The notes below the pieces were generated by a model, which was given only the letters and a program-made list of their open reading frames with translations, had not been told where the DNA came from and searched no databases. The translations under genes were made by a program, and so were the position numbers. From the NCBI RefSeq assembly GCF_002797895.1, contig NZ_PGES01000001.1:682001-746000 (forward strand): a stretch of DNA of 64,000 bases. The letters are read 5' to 3'. Positions 10,101-18,056 of the stretch are shown here, piece after piece. This DNA comes from Janthinobacterium sp. 67 (lineage in GTDB: Bacteria > Pseudomonadota > Gammaproteobacteria > Burkholderiales > Burkholderiaceae_D). Numbering within the stretch: the first letter of the stretch is position 1; every line of letters begins with the position of its first letter.

Positions 10101-10301
10101 CTGGCCACGGGCGCCAGCGCCGAGACGCAGCACGCGATCGGCACGGGCGTGTTCGGCGGCATGATCACCGCCACCGTGCTGGCCGTGTTTTTCGTGCCCG
10201 TGTTCTTTGTCGTGGTGCTGGGCGCCGTCGACAAGATGAGCAAGTACTTCAACAAACGCAGTCATCGCATCGCCGTCAAGGCGGTGGAAGGAGAATTGTA
10301 A
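7155..10301 (+). CDS. RND multidrug efflux pump, HAE1 family (AcrB/MexB/AdeB type)
   Basis: A 1048-residue inner-membrane proton antiporter with the usual 12-helix architecture and two large periplasmic loops. The start MPQFFINRPVFAWVVAVFI is classical for this family. The proton-relay pair Asp-Asp lies in IGIIVDDAIVVVE near residue 400. Length is normal. The stop overlaps the start of the outer-membrane factor (TAATG). It expels drugs, dyes or biocides; its spectrum cannot be predicted from sequence. Confidence 0.96.
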   Translation: MPQFFINRPVFAWVVAVFIVLFGLIAIPQLPIARFPSVAPPSVSISANYPGATPQTMNDSVVGLIERELSGVKHLLYFESSTDTSGSASITVTFQPGTDPEMAQVDVQNRLKAIEPRLPQAVRQNGLTVESASSGFLMIVSLISDNGQHDEVALGDYLARNVTEELRRIPGVGKVQLFGSERAMRIWVDPAKLVSYNIAMGELTAAIAQQNAQIAPGRLGDSPAVHGQRVTIPLTVQGQLQTPAEFAAIVLRANADGSKVTIGDVAKVSLGAQSFNFSIRENGQAASGAAVMLSPGANAVQTASAVRARMAELAHTMPAGIKYSVPFDTAPFVKISIEKVVVTLLEAMVLVFLVMYLFLQKIRYTLIPAIVAPIALMGTFTVMLMAGYSVNVLTMFGMVLAIGIIVDDAIVVVEAVERLMATEGLSPKEATSKAMREITGAVVGITLVLTAVFIPMALASGSVGAIYRQFTLAMAVSILFSAFLALSLTPALCATMLKPIGPHDHDKKGFFLWFDRHFERMTARYEKGVVAMVKRAGRSMVLYGAIVAALGVAFMQLPSAFLPEEDQGYFITSIQLPSDATMERTLDVVKLYEQHVATRPGIEVNQSILGFSFSGAGPNAGLAFTMLKDWKQRNGATAQEEVALAQAAMSQAKEGVIMSLMPPAIDELGNSSGFSLRLQDRANQGIAALQAAQNQLLGLAAQSGKVAGVYPDGLPPGASVRLDIDRTKAEALGVSFTAIADMLTAAMGSTYVNDFPNAGRMQQVIIQADAPSRMQLNDVLALRIRNNAGGMVALGELVRPVWSESPLQLVRYQGYPAARISGSAAPGVSSGDAMLEMERLVKQLPPGFALAWTGQSLQEKESASQAPMLMALSMLVVFLVLAALYESWSIPVSVMLVVPLGLLGAVLAVMLRGMPNDVFFKVGMITIIGLSAKNAILIVEYARQLQAQGRGLVEATVEAARLRLRPILMTSLAFALGVVPLMLATGASAETQHAIGTGVFGGMITATVLAVFFVPVFFVVVLGAVDKMSKYFNKRSHRIAVKAVEGEL

Positions 10302-11665
10302 TGCGTTTATTCTTTATGACGCCCCTGGCCGCGCTGGCTTTGTCGGCGTGTTCCTTGACGCCGCCGCTGGTCAAGCCGGCGGCGCCGATACCGGCCAGCT
10401 ATGGGGAAGTCTCCGCGTCAGATAGCGCCGCGGACCTGGGCTGGCGCCAGATGCTGCTCGATGCGCGCCTGCAGCGCCTGGTCGACATCGCGCTGGAAAA
10501 CAACCGCGACTTGCGCGTGGCGTCCCTCAACGTGGAAGCCGTGCGGGCCCAGTACCAGATCCAGGATGCGGGCCGCACTCCGGCCATCGGCGCGAATGCG
10601 GGCGGCGTGCGCCAACGCGGCGCCGATGCGGTGACACAGAATCAGTTCACTGCCGGCATCGCCATGAGCGCGTTCGAGATCGACCTGTTCGGCCGCCTGC
10701 GTTCCCTGTCGGACGCCGCGTTTGCCCGCTACCTGGCCACGCAGCAGGGCCAGCGCGCCGCGCACATGGCCCTGATCGGCGCCGTGGCCGACGCCTACCT
10801 GGAACAGCGGCTGGCCGAGGAACAGCTGGCGCTGGCCCGCCAAACCCTGCTTGACTGGCGCCAGGCGCTGGTCCTGACGCAGCGCCTGCACGGCGCGCAG
10901 CAGGGAAGTGGCCTGGACGTGGCGCAGGCGCAAGGGCAGGTCGCCACGGCGGAAGCGGACGTGCAGGCGCGCGAACGGGCCAGTGCCCTGGCGCGCAACA
11001 ACCTGGAATTGCTGCTGGGCGCGCCGCTGCCAACGGACCTGCCGCCCGGCCGCGCACTTGATGGCCAGCCCGTGCTGACGCAGCTGCCGCCCGGCCTGCC
11101 GTCGGACTTGCTGGCGCGCCGCCCGGACATCCTGCAGGCGGAATACGCGCTGGTGGCGGCGAACGCGGAAATCGGCGCCGCGCGCGCCGCCTTCTTCCCG
11201 CGTTTGTCGCTGACGGCGTCGCTGGGTTTTGCCAGCCCGGAGCTCGGTGACCTGTTCCGCGGCAGCGCGCGCAGCTGGTCGTTCGCGCCGCAAGTGACGC
11301 AGCCGCTGTTCCAGGGCGGCCAGCTGCGCGCGGAACTGCAACTGTCGCGCTTGCGCAAGGACGTCGCCGTGCTGCAGTACGAGCAGGCCATCCAGATGGC
11401 GTTTCGTGAAGTGCGCGACGGTCTGGCCGGCAGCGCCACGTACGCGCAGCAGATCGATGCCCAGCAGCGCGTGGTCGCGGCGGCGCAGCAGCGCCTGCGC
11501 CTGTCGCAGCTGCGCTACGACGCGGGCCAGGACAGCCGCCTGGAATTGCTCGACGCGCAGCGCCAGTCGTATGCGGCCCAGCAAGCCTTGCTCGACGTCC
11601 GGCGCGACCAGTTCAAGTCGGCCGTGGCCTTGTACAAGGCGCTGGGGGGAGGGCTGGAAGAGTAG
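10301..11665 (+). CDS. Outer-membrane efflux factor (NodT/OprM family lipoprotein)
   Basis: 454 residues with a lipoprotein signal ending LSAC (Cys17). Two repeats of the outer-membrane efflux protein fold form a TolC-like channel. Motifs include FEIDLFGRLRSLSDAA, the LLARRPDILQAEYALVAANAEIG stretch and the C-terminal LRYDAGQDSRLELLDAQR. It shares one base with the pump gene's stop, so the operon encodes a full tripartite efflux system. Confidence 0.95.
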   Translation: MRLFFMTPLAALALSACSLTPPLVKPAAPIPASYGEVSASDSAADLGWRQMLLDARLQRLVDIALENNRDLRVASLNVEAVRAQYQIQDAGRTPAIGANAGGVRQRGADAVTQNQFTAGIAMSAFEIDLFGRLRSLSDAAFARYLATQQGQRAAHMALIGAVADAYLEQRLAEEQLALARQTLLDWRQALVLTQRLHGAQQGSGLDVAQAQGQVATAEADVQARERASALARNNLELLLGAPLPTDLPPGRALDGQPVLTQLPPGLPSDLLARRPDILQAEYALVAANAEIGAARAAFFPRLSLTASLGFASPELGDLFRGSARSWSFAPQVTQPLFQGGQLRAELQLSRLRKDVAVLQYEQAIQMAFREVRDGLAGSATYAQQIDAQQRVVAAAQQRLRLSQLRYDAGQDSRLELLDAQRQSYAAQQALLDVRRDQFKSAVALYKALGGGLEE

Positions 11666-11674
11666 GGGCCTTGC

Positions 11675-12259
11675 TTAGCCTGTGAAGGCGCCGATCGGCC
11701 GGTTGCGCGCCAGGCTCCAGCCTGTCGTGTGCTGGGAGGCAGGCTTGCCGTCGGCCTGCTGCACGCTGTGGCTCCAGAGGATTTCCGTGAAATTCAGCTT
11801 GAACTGCTCGGTCGGCATGTCATCGGGATGGGTTTGCAGCTGGATTTCGCTGATGATGGCGTCGCGCAGCCAAATGGTCATGATGTTGGCCGTCCTGTCG
11901 CCCGAGTTGCGTGCGATGTACAGCTTGGTCGGCTGGGCCGCACCCCTGCCCAGTGGTTCGGCGCGCAGGCACAGGTCGTACAAGTTGACCGAGGTCCGGT
12001 CGACATATTTGACGCAGGTAAATTCCGTGATCACGGGCCGCCCCGACGTGCGTGCCGAATTGCTGACGTCCGTCGTGATTTGCTGCTTCATGCCCTGGTG
12101 CAACGAGACCAGCTCGATGCAGCGGCCGAGGTCCCGCAGGGCGGGGTTGTCGCGCCAGCCGGCGTCCACAAGGCTGCCGCCAATGCTGCCGCTGCCATCG
12201 TCCGGCGTCTTGCCAAACACGAGTTCCCCGTTGCCGGGTTCCAGCAAAATCAAATCCAT
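11675..12259 (-). CDS. Hcp-family type VI secretion tube protein (orphan)
   Basis: 194 residues resembling the Hcp1 family: the start MDLILLEPGNGEL, the middle KLYIARNSG and the stretch AIISEIQLQTHPDDMPTEQFKLNF followed by EILWSH are the conserved beta-barrel parts. Hcp hexamers build the inner tube of the type VI secretion machine and may carry effectors. The ATG at 12259 is preceded by ACAGGAG at good spacing; a start six codons upstream would overlap it. No other type VI gene is in the window, so this is an orphan hcp. It shares a transcript with the small gene 39 bases upstream. Confidence 0.75.
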   Translation of the reverse strand: MDLILLEPGNGELVFGKTPDDGSGSIGGSLVDAGWRDNPALRDLGRCIELVSLHQGMKQQITTDVSNSARTSGRPVITEFTCVKYVDRTSVNLYDLCLRAEPLGRGAAQPTKLYIARNSGDRTANIMTIWLRDAIISEIQLQTHPDDMPTEQFKLNFTEILWSHSVQQADGKPASQHTTGWSLARNRPIGAFTG

Positions 12260-12298
12260 GGTGATCACTCCTGTCATCGGGAAAACAGCATTGCATTC

Positions 12299-12571
12299 TT
12301 ATAGCCGGCCATGCAAAGGATGTGGTTTTGTCCAGCCTGCTTCACCACGGTTGTCGACAAAACACACTCTCAGCTCTGCCATGCCTTGCGACGTGAAGTA
12401 CACGTGGACATTCGCGTTCTGGGGCTCGCGCGTGATGAACCACAGGGCGTCGCCCTGCGCCAGACCCCGGCTGCCCACGCGGTGGACGAGCAGGTCGGCG
12501 CCGTCTCGGTCCACCAGGGCGATGCGCACGCGCGCCTCGCCCATCGTTGATGTCTGATATACGGTTGTCAC
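12299..12571 (-). CDS. Small DUF6150-like protein
   Basis: A 90-residue protein with no signal peptide or membrane segment. The pattern of short beta-strand repeats (ADLLVHRV, ALWFITREP, NANVHVYF, LRVCFVDN, then GEAGW and a terminal HPLHGRL) matches what I recall of DUF6150. Function is unknown. It lies 39 bases upstream of hcp on the same strand, so it may be an adaptor, cargo or immunity partner; that is inferred from position only. Confidence 0.6.
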   Translation of the reverse strand: MTTVYQTSTMGEARVRIALVDRDGADLLVHRVGSRGLAQGDALWFITREPQNANVHVYFTSQGMAELRVCFVDNRGEAGWTKPHPLHGRL

Positions 12572-12698
12572 CGGCGCCTCTTTTCACGGATCGTGTTGTC
12601 GTTGGACTATACACTGAATTAGTTGCCTAAAGATAATGATGAGGCTGGAAGGCTGGAGTATTTTTGCACCAGCGTACAGGCCAGGAGATTTTGCATTA

Positions 12699-12732
12699 AT
12701 TCAATAATTCCACTATCATTGAAGTATTGAAT
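12699..12732. promoter_or_regulatory. Candidate ArsR-type operator upstream of arsB
   Basis: ATTCAATA (12699-12706) and TATTGAAT (12725-12732) form a perfect 8-bp inverted repeat with an 18-base spacer; an inner ATTGAA (12718-12723) gives a second pairing with TTCAAT. AT-rich dyads of this kind precede arsenite-responsive genes controlled by ArsR. No arsR lies in the window, so regulation would be in trans. Confidence 0.45.
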
Positions 12733-12788
12733 GTCCAAGGCTGCGGCGCATGGTGCCCGCGATGCCGCATCGAACGGAACCACGCCCC

Positions 12789-14069
12789 ATGCTGACCGCT
12801 TTCCTCATCTTTCTCGCCACCCTGGTCCTTGTCATCTGGCAACCGCGCGGCCTGGGCATCGGCTGGAGCGCCGTTATCGGCGCCTGTGTCGCCTTGCTGG
12901 CCGGCGTGATCCATTGGGGCGACATTCCCGTCGTCTGGCATATCGTGTGGAACGCCACGGGCACCTTCGTTGCCGTGATCATCATCAGCCTGCTGCTGGA
13001 CGCGGCCGGCTTCTTCGAGTGGGCCGCGCTGCACGTGGCGCGCTGGGGCGGGGGCAGCGGCAGAAAACTGTTCGTGCTGCTGGTCCTGCTGGGCGCGCTC
13101 GTCTCCGCCGTGTTCGCCAATGACGGCGCCGCGCTGATCCTGACGCCCATCGTCATCGCCATGCTGCGGGCGCTGAAGTTTTCCGCGAAAGCCACCCTGG
13201 CCTACGTGATGGCGGCCGGCTTCATCGCCGACACGGCCAGCCTGCCGCTCGTGGTGTCGAACCTGGTCAATATCGTTTCGGCCGATTTCTTCAAGATCGG
13301 CTTTGCCGAGTACGCTGCCGTGATGGTGCCCGTCAACGTCGTCGCCGTGCTGGCGACCCTGGCCGCCTTGCTGCTCTTTTTCCGCCAGGATATTCCCCGC
13401 GACTATGAAATCGACCAGCTGAAACGCCCTGACGCCGCCATCCGCGACCTTGCTACCTTCCGCGCCGGCTGGCTGGTGCTGGCGCTGCTGCTGGTGGGCT
13501 TTTTCTCGCAGGAGCACCTGGGCGTGCCCATCAGCCTGATCGCCGCCGTGGGCGCCGCGCTGCTGCTGGTGGTGGCCGGCAGGGGCCACGTGATTTCCAC
13601 GCGCCACGTGCTGCGCCATGCGCCGTGGCAGATCGTCGTCTTTTCGCTGGGCATGTATCTGGTCGTGTACGGCTTGCGCAATGCGGGCCTGACGGCTTAC
13701 CTGACGGGCATGCTGAACCACTTCGCGCAGTACGGCGTGTGGGGCGCGGCCATGGGGACGGGCGTGCTGACGGCCTTGCTGTCGTCCGTGATGAACAACC
13801 TGCCGACGGTGCTGGTGGGCGCGCTGGCCATCGACCCGACGACGGTGCAGGGGGCCGTGCGCGAAGCGATGATCTACGCGAACGTCATCGGCAGCGACCT
13901 GGGACCGAAGATCACGCCAATTGGCAGCCTGGCCACCTTGCTGTGGCTGCATGTGCTCGACAGCAAGAACATCCACATTTCCTGGGGCTACTATTTCCGC
14001 GTCGGCATCGTGCTGACCGTGCCCGTGCTGCTCGTGACCCTGGCGGCGCTGGCCCTGCGCCTGGGGTGA
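12789..14069 (+). CDS. arsB: Arsenite efflux transporter ArsB
   Basis: A 426-residue polytopic membrane protein with about 12 transmembrane segments. It follows the classical ArsB sequence closely throughout: [15 protein letters not shown] near the start, [47 protein letters not shown], and [23 protein letters not shown] near the end. It exports As(III) and Sb(III) with the proton gradient, or with ArsA where present. The ATG at 12789 begins the usual hydrophobic N-terminus; an upstream ATG would add 13 polar residues. No arsR, arsC or arsA accompanies it. Confidence 0.95.
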   Translation: MLTAFLIFLATLVLVIWQPRGLGIGWSAVIGACVALLAGVIHWGDIPVVWHIVWNATGTFVAVIIISLLLDAAGFFEWAALHVARWGGGSGRKLFVLLVLLGALVSAVFANDGAALILTPIVIAMLRALKFSAKATLAYVMAAGFIADTASLPLVVSNLVNIVSADFFKIGFAEYAAVMVPVNVVAVLATLAALLLFFRQDIPRDYEIDQLKRPDAAIRDLATFRAGWLVLALLLVGFFSQEHLGVPISLIAAVGAALLLVVAGRGHVISTRHVLRHAPWQIVVFSLGMYLVVYGLRNAGLTAYLTGMLNHFAQYGVWGAAMGTGVLTALLSSVMNNLPTVLVGALAIDPTTVQGAVREAMIYANVIGSDLGPKITPIGSLATLLWLHVLDSKNIHISWGYYFRVGIVLTVPVLLVTLAALALRLG

Positions 14070-14089
14070 TGGCGGAGCAGGCAATGGCT

Positions 14090-14107
14090 TACTAGACGAC
14101 CGGTCAG
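14090..14107. promoter_or_regulatory. TetR-type operator, copy 1
   Basis: TACTAGACGACCGGTCAG, 22 bases before the tetR start, contains the palindrome GACCGGTC. An identical 18-mer precedes the flavin oxidoreductase gene, so the regulator probably represses both itself and its neighbour. It resembles NemR-type sites (TAGAC...GGTC). Confidence 0.8.
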
Positions 14108-14128
14108 ATTTTTTGCTATACTGGCCGC

Positions 14129-14713
14129 ATGAGCAAAAAATCTTCCGCCGACATGCGTCAGCACCTGATCGACATCGCCAAGGCCCTGATGGCTGAGAAG
14201 GGCTATACGGCCGTGGGCCTGGCCGAACTGGTGGCGGCGGCCGGCGTGCCGAAAGGCTCGTTCTACTATTACTTCAAGTCGAAGGAAGAGTTTGGCCAGG
14301 CCTTGCTCGACGATTACTTCACCACCTATCTGCAGACGGTCGACGCCTTGCTGGCGGGGCCTGGCATTGCCCGCGAGCGCCTGCTGGCCTATTTTGACTA
14401 CTGGAGCACGACCCAGGCCGACAGCGCCCCGGAAGGCAAATGTCTGGTGGTCAAGCTGGGTGCCGAAGTGTGCGACCTGTCCGTGGACATGGGCGCCGTG
14501 CTGCAGCAGGGCACGGGCGCCATCCTGGACCGCCTGACGCAGTGCATCGAATCGGGCCGCCTCGACGGTTCCGTGGCGGCGGCGACGCCGGCGCGCGTGC
14601 TGGCCGAATCGCTGTACCAGCTGTGGCTGGGCGCTTCGCTGATGGTCAAGGTGGCCCGGAACGGCGGACCGTTCGACGCCGCCATGTCGACCACGCAACG
14701 GCTGCTGTCCTAG
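14129..14713 (+). CDS. TetR/AcrR family repressor (NemR-like)
   Basis: 194 residues. The N-terminal helix-turn-helix includes VGLAELVAAAGVPKGSFYYYFKSKEEFG. The C-terminal domain has a single conserved-looking Cys in GKCLVVKLGAEV, a position used for electrophile sensing in NemR relatives. It lies directly upstream of an old yellow enzyme gene, with the same operator before both. It most likely derepresses the enzyme when electrophiles or quinones appear. Confidence 0.9.
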   Translation: MSKKSSADMRQHLIDIAKALMAEKGYTAVGLAELVAAAGVPKGSFYYYFKSKEEFGQALLDDYFTTYLQTVDALLAGPGIARERLLAYFDYWSTTQADSAPEGKCLVVKLGAEVCDLSVDMGAVLQQGTGAILDRLTQCIESGRLDGSVAAATPARVLAESLYQLWLGASLMVKVARNGGPFDAAMSTTQRLLS

Positions 14714-14731
14714 CCGTTTTTTTTAATCATA

Positions 14732-14749
14732 TACTAGACGACCGGTCAG
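14732..14749. promoter_or_regulatory. TetR-type operator, copy 2
   Basis: An exact second copy of TACTAGACGACCGGTCAG, located between the tetR stop and the start of the flavin oxidoreductase gene. It indicates an independent regulated promoter for the enzyme. Confidence 0.8.
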
Positions 14750-14788
14750 TTATTGCCGGTTTTTCTCACAGAATACGAAAGCAATACG

Positions 14789-15889
14789 ATGAGCGAACAA
14801 CATGAAAGCGATTTATTTTCTCCAGTCGATCTGGGCGCGCTGGCCCTGGCCAACCGCATCGTCATGGCGCCGCTCACGCGCAGCCGCATGGGCGACGATG
14901 GCGTGCCGAACGCCATGCACGCCGAGTACTACGCCCAGCGGGCCAGCGCCGGCCTGATCATCAGCGAGGCGACGAACATCTCGCCCCAGGCACGCGGCTA
15001 TGCCCTGACGCCGGGGATCTGGTCCGACGCGCAGGTGGCGGGCTGGAAGCTGGTCACCGATGCCGTGCATGCGGCCGGCGGCAAGATCGTCTGCCAGCTG
15101 TGGCATGTGGGACGCTTTTCGCACACGAGCCTGCAGCCAGATGGCGCCGCGCCCGTCGCGCCTTCCGCCATCCGGGCCGAGGGCAGCACTTACACGGCCA
15201 GCGGCATGCAAGCTGTCTCCATGCCGCGCGCGCTGGAAACTGGGGAAATCGCCGGCATCGTCGCCCAGTATGCGCATGCGGCCGCATGCGCGCTGCGCGC
15301 CGGTTTCGACGGCGTCGAGGTGCATTCGGCCAATAGCTACCTGCTCGACCAGTTCCTGCGCGATTCCACCAACCGGCGCACGGACGCTTATGGCGGCAGC
15401 ATCGACAACCGCGCGCGCCTGACCCTGGAAGTGACGCAGGCCGTGGTGAACATCTGGGGCGCGGCGAAGGTAGGCATCCGTTTGTCGCCCGTCACGCCCG
15501 ACGCGGGCAACACGCCCGTCGACAGCGACGTGATGGCCACCTATGGCTATTTGATCGGACAGTTGAACCGGCACGGACTGGCCTATCTGCACTTCGTCGA
15601 GGGCGCGACGGCCACCTCGCGCGACGTGCCCGATGGCGTCGACCTCGACGCGCTGCGGGCGCTGTTCCACGGCCCCTACATCGGCAACAACCATTACGAC
15701 CTGCCGCTGGCGCTGGCGCGCCGCGCCGAAGGCAAGGTCGATGCCGTGGCGTTTGGCCGTCCCTTCATCGCCAACCCGGACCTCGTGGCCCGCCTGCGCC
15801 ATGGGGTGGCGCTGGCCGTGGCGCCGCGCGCGGCGTATTACGGCGGCGGCGCCAGCGGCTACACCGACTGGCCCGCAAGCCAGTACTGA
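14789..15889 (+). CDS. Old yellow enzyme family alkene reductase (NemA-like)
   Basis: A 366-residue FMN enzyme with a TIM barrel. Substrate-binding His179 and Asn182 and the catalytic Tyr184 lie in VEVHSANSYLLDQF; HVGRFSH and the terminal YYGGGASGYTDWP are typical of NemA/xenobiotic reductases. It reduces activated alkenes, nitrate esters or N-ethylmaleimide with NAD(P)H in the cytoplasm. The start at 14789 gives the usual N-terminus; longer forms would overlap the operator region. Induction through the adjacent TetR regulator is likely. Confidence 0.93.
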   Translation: MSEQHESDLFSPVDLGALALANRIVMAPLTRSRMGDDGVPNAMHAEYYAQRASAGLIISEATNISPQARGYALTPGIWSDAQVAGWKLVTDAVHAAGGKIVCQLWHVGRFSHTSLQPDGAAPVAPSAIRAEGSTYTASGMQAVSMPRALETGEIAGIVAQYAHAAACALRAGFDGVEVHSANSYLLDQFLRDSTNRRTDAYGGSIDNRARLTLEVTQAVVNIWGAAKVGIRLSPVTPDAGNTPVDSDVMATYGYLIGQLNRHGLAYLHFVEGATATSRDVPDGVDLDALRALFHGPYIGNNHYDLPLALARRAEGKVDAVAFGRPFIANPDLVARLRHGVALAVAPRAAYYGGGASGYTDWPASQY

Positions 15890-15920
15890 TTTTTCTTTTC
15901 ACCCAACCAAGGAGCGCAAC

Positions 15921-16304
15921 ATGAACACCACCACTTATGTGCAGGAATACCAGGCCATCGTCGCCGTGCTGAATCAATACAATGCGGGCGGCGCGCAGGC
16001 CGACAGCAGCATCATGCGCCCGGCCTTCAGCAGCGAGGCCACCATTTTCGGCGTCGACGGCGACGATCAACTGACGGGCGGTCCCATCGAAGGCCTGTTT
16101 GAAATCATCGACAGCGCGTTCCGGCCGTCGCCGCAGGCCAGGGCGGCCATCGCGCGGATCGATATCGTGGGCACGGCGGCCAGCGCGCGCGTCGATACGG
16201 ACGACATCTCGGGCTTCCGCTTCACCGATTTTTTCAATCTGCTCAAGGTACAGGGCGAATGGACCATCGTGAACAAGATCTATCACACGCACGCGGGCGC
16301 CTGA
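15921..16304 (+). CDS. NTF2-like (SnoaL/lumazine-binding type) small protein
   Basis: A 127-residue cytoplasmic protein with the cone-shaped NTF2-like fold inferred from the pattern YQAIVAVLNQYNAGGAQADS at the start and FTDFFNLLKVQGEWTIVNKIYH at the end. Such proteins bind or transform small molecules; no specific reaction can be named. An AGGAG site precedes the ATG. It follows the old yellow enzyme gene by 31 bases and is probably cotranscribed with it. Confidence 0.75.
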   Translation: MNTTTYVQEYQAIVAVLNQYNAGGAQADSSIMRPAFSSEATIFGVDGDDQLTGGPIEGLFEIIDSAFRPSPQARAAIARIDIVGTAASARVDTDDISGFRFTDFFNLLKVQGEWTIVNKIYHTHAGA

Positions 16305-16344
16305 TACTGTATCGTGTGGCGTCCAGTGCTTGCGGGGGGAAGGA

Positions 16345-16974
16345 ATGAAACTGATACTGATGGGCGCCACGGGCCTGGTGGGCCGCGAAGTGCTGCGCCT
16401 GGCGTTGATGGATGCGCGCGTCACGGCCATCGTCGCGCCCGTGCGCAAATCGTTGCCCGGCCATCCCAAGCTCGAGGCGCCGCGCGTTGACTTTGACCGC
16501 TTGCCGTTGGACGCCCCTTGGTGGCAGGCGGATGCCGTCATCTGCACCCTGGGCACGACGATGAAGGTGGCCGGTACGCGGCAGGCGTTCTGGCGGGTCG
16601 ACCATGACTATCCGCTTGCCGCGGCGCGGCTGGCGCTGGCGGCCGGCACGCGCACGTATGCGCTCAATTCCGCCGCCGGCGCCAACGCGGCTTCGCGCTT
16701 TTTCTACAACCGCGTCAAGGGCGAGCTGGAACGCGACCTCGAAGCGCTGGGTTTTAGATCGCTTACCCACGTGCGGCCGGGCCTGATCGGCGGCGAGCGC
16801 GACGAGGCGCGGGCGGGCGAGGGCGCTGCCTTGCGCCTGCTGCGCGTGCTGGGCCCCGTGCTGCCGCGCCGCTGGCGCATCAATCCCGCGCCACGTATCG
16901 CCAGCGCCTTGCTGGAAGCGGCGCTGGCTGGCGCGCCGGGCGTGCACGTCGTCGGGCCGGAACAACTGGCTTGA
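16345..16974 (+). CDS. NAD(P)-binding atypical short-chain dehydrogenase (HTATIP2-like)
   Basis: 209 residues beginning with a Rossmann motif (LILMGATGLVGREVL) and the later CTLGTTMKVAG and FFYNRVKGELERDL segments, which are characteristic of the atypical SDR group related to TIP30/YwnB. Its substrate is unknown. The ATG at 16345 is preceded by GGGGGAAGGA. It sits 40 bases after the NTF2-like gene and may belong to the same stress operon. Confidence 0.82.
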   Translation: MKLILMGATGLVGREVLRLALMDARVTAIVAPVRKSLPGHPKLEAPRVDFDRLPLDAPWWQADAVICTLGTTMKVAGTRQAFWRVDHDYPLAAARLALAAGTRTYALNSAAGANAASRFFYNRVKGELERDLEALGFRSLTHVRPGLIGGERDEARAGEGAALRLLRVLGPVLPRRWRINPAPRIASALLEAALAGAPGVHVVGPEQLA

Positions 16975-17021
16975 CCGCGCGCCCCTTATAATTGCCATTC
17001 ATGTTTTTTTAAGTACAACAA

Positions 17022-18056
17022 ATGCAAACAGTGCGTCCTTACCAGGCCGGCGACCGCGATGCCTGCCTCGCCCTTTTCGACGGCAATACGCCGCGCTTTT
17101 TCGACCCGTCCGAGCGCGCGGACTTTGCCGCCTGGCTGGAAAATTCGACCCATCCCTACCTGGTCATCGAACGCGACGGGAACATCGTCGCCTGCGGCGG
17201 CCATGCGCTGGAGGCGGGCGGCACCGTCGCCAGCCTGTGCTGGGGCATGGTGGCGCAGGACTTGCATGGGCAAGGACTGGGCCGGGCGCTGACGCAGGCG
17301 CGCCTGGACGCCATCCGCGCCGTGCCGGGTGTCGTCAAGGTGAGCATGAACACCAGCCAGCATACGCAGGCCTTTTATGCGCGCTTCGGCTTTGAACCGG
17401 TCAAGGTGACGCCGGACGGTTTCGGACCCGGCATGGACCAGTGGGACATGCTGCTGCCGCTGAATGAACGGGACGATGCGCACGGCCACGTCGCCGCCGT
17501 GCCGCTGGAAAAAGCCTATCGTTTGCTCAATCACGGCCCCTCCATCCTCGTCTCGGCCCGCCATGGCGGTATCGACAACGTGATGGCCGCCGCCTGGGCC
17601 TGCGCCCTCGATTTCGCGCCGCCGAAACTGACCGTGGTGCTGGACAAGGCGACGCGCACGCGCGCGCTCGTCGAAGGCAGCGGCACGTTCGTCATCCAGG
17701 TGCCGACGGCGGCGCAGCTGCAGCTGACCCACGCCGTCGGCACGCACGGCCTCGATGCGCAGCCCGACAAACTGGCGCGCGCCGGCGTGCGGCTTTTGCA
17801 CATGGACGGATACGATTTGCCGTTCGTGGCCGGCTGTTCCGCCTGGCTGGCTTGCCGTCTGATCCCCGAGCCCCACAACCAGGCCGCGTATGACCTGTTC
17901 ATCGGCGAAGTGGTGGGCGCCTGGGCCGACACGCGCGTGTTCCGTGACGGGCACTGGCATTTCGAGGACGCCGATCCATCGTGGCGCAGCCTGCATTACA
18001 TCGCCGACGGGCGATTCTATGCGATCGGCGAGGCGCTCGATGCTGTCCCGGGCTGA
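17022..18056 (+). CDS. GNAT acetyltransferase fused to a flavin reductase-like domain
   Basis: 344 residues in one continuous frame. Residues 1-150 are a GNAT N-acetyltransferase (acetyl-CoA loop in VAQDLHGQGLGRALTQARLD, AFYARFGFEPV near the end of the fold). From about residue 155 (EKAYRLLNHGPSILVSARHG) the protein is an FMN-binding split-barrel domain like the flavin reductase/DIM6 family, which usually stands alone at about 190 residues. No stop, frameshift sign or composition change marks the joint. The fusion suggests coupled acetylation and flavin chemistry, or a moonlighting pair; neither substrate is known. Confidence 0.85.
   Translation: MQTVRPYQAGDRDACLALFDGNTPRFFDPSERADFAAWLENSTHPYLVIERDGNIVACGGHALEAGGTVASLCWGMVAQDLHGQGLGRALTQARLDAIRAVPGVVKVSMNTSQHTQAFYARFGFEPVKVTPDGFGPGMDQWDMLLPLNERDDAHGHVAAVPLEKAYRLLNHGPSILVSARHGGIDNVMAAAWACALDFAPPKLTVVLDKATRTRALVEGSGTFVIQVPTAAQLQLTHAVGTHGLDAQPDKLARAGVRLLHMDGYDLPFVAGCSAWLACRLIPEPHNQAAYDLFIGEVVGAWADTRVFRDGHWHFEDADPSWRSLHYIADGRFYAIGEALDAVPG

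Noticed and set aside
6978..10265. Very long open frame opposite the RND pump gene
   Set aside because: His/Arg/Gln-rich shadow of a GC-rich gene; the pump on the other strand has clear family motifs.
11729..12304. Open frame opposite hcp
   Set aside because: No family resemblance, and it overlaps a gene with recognised Hcp motifs and a ribosome site.
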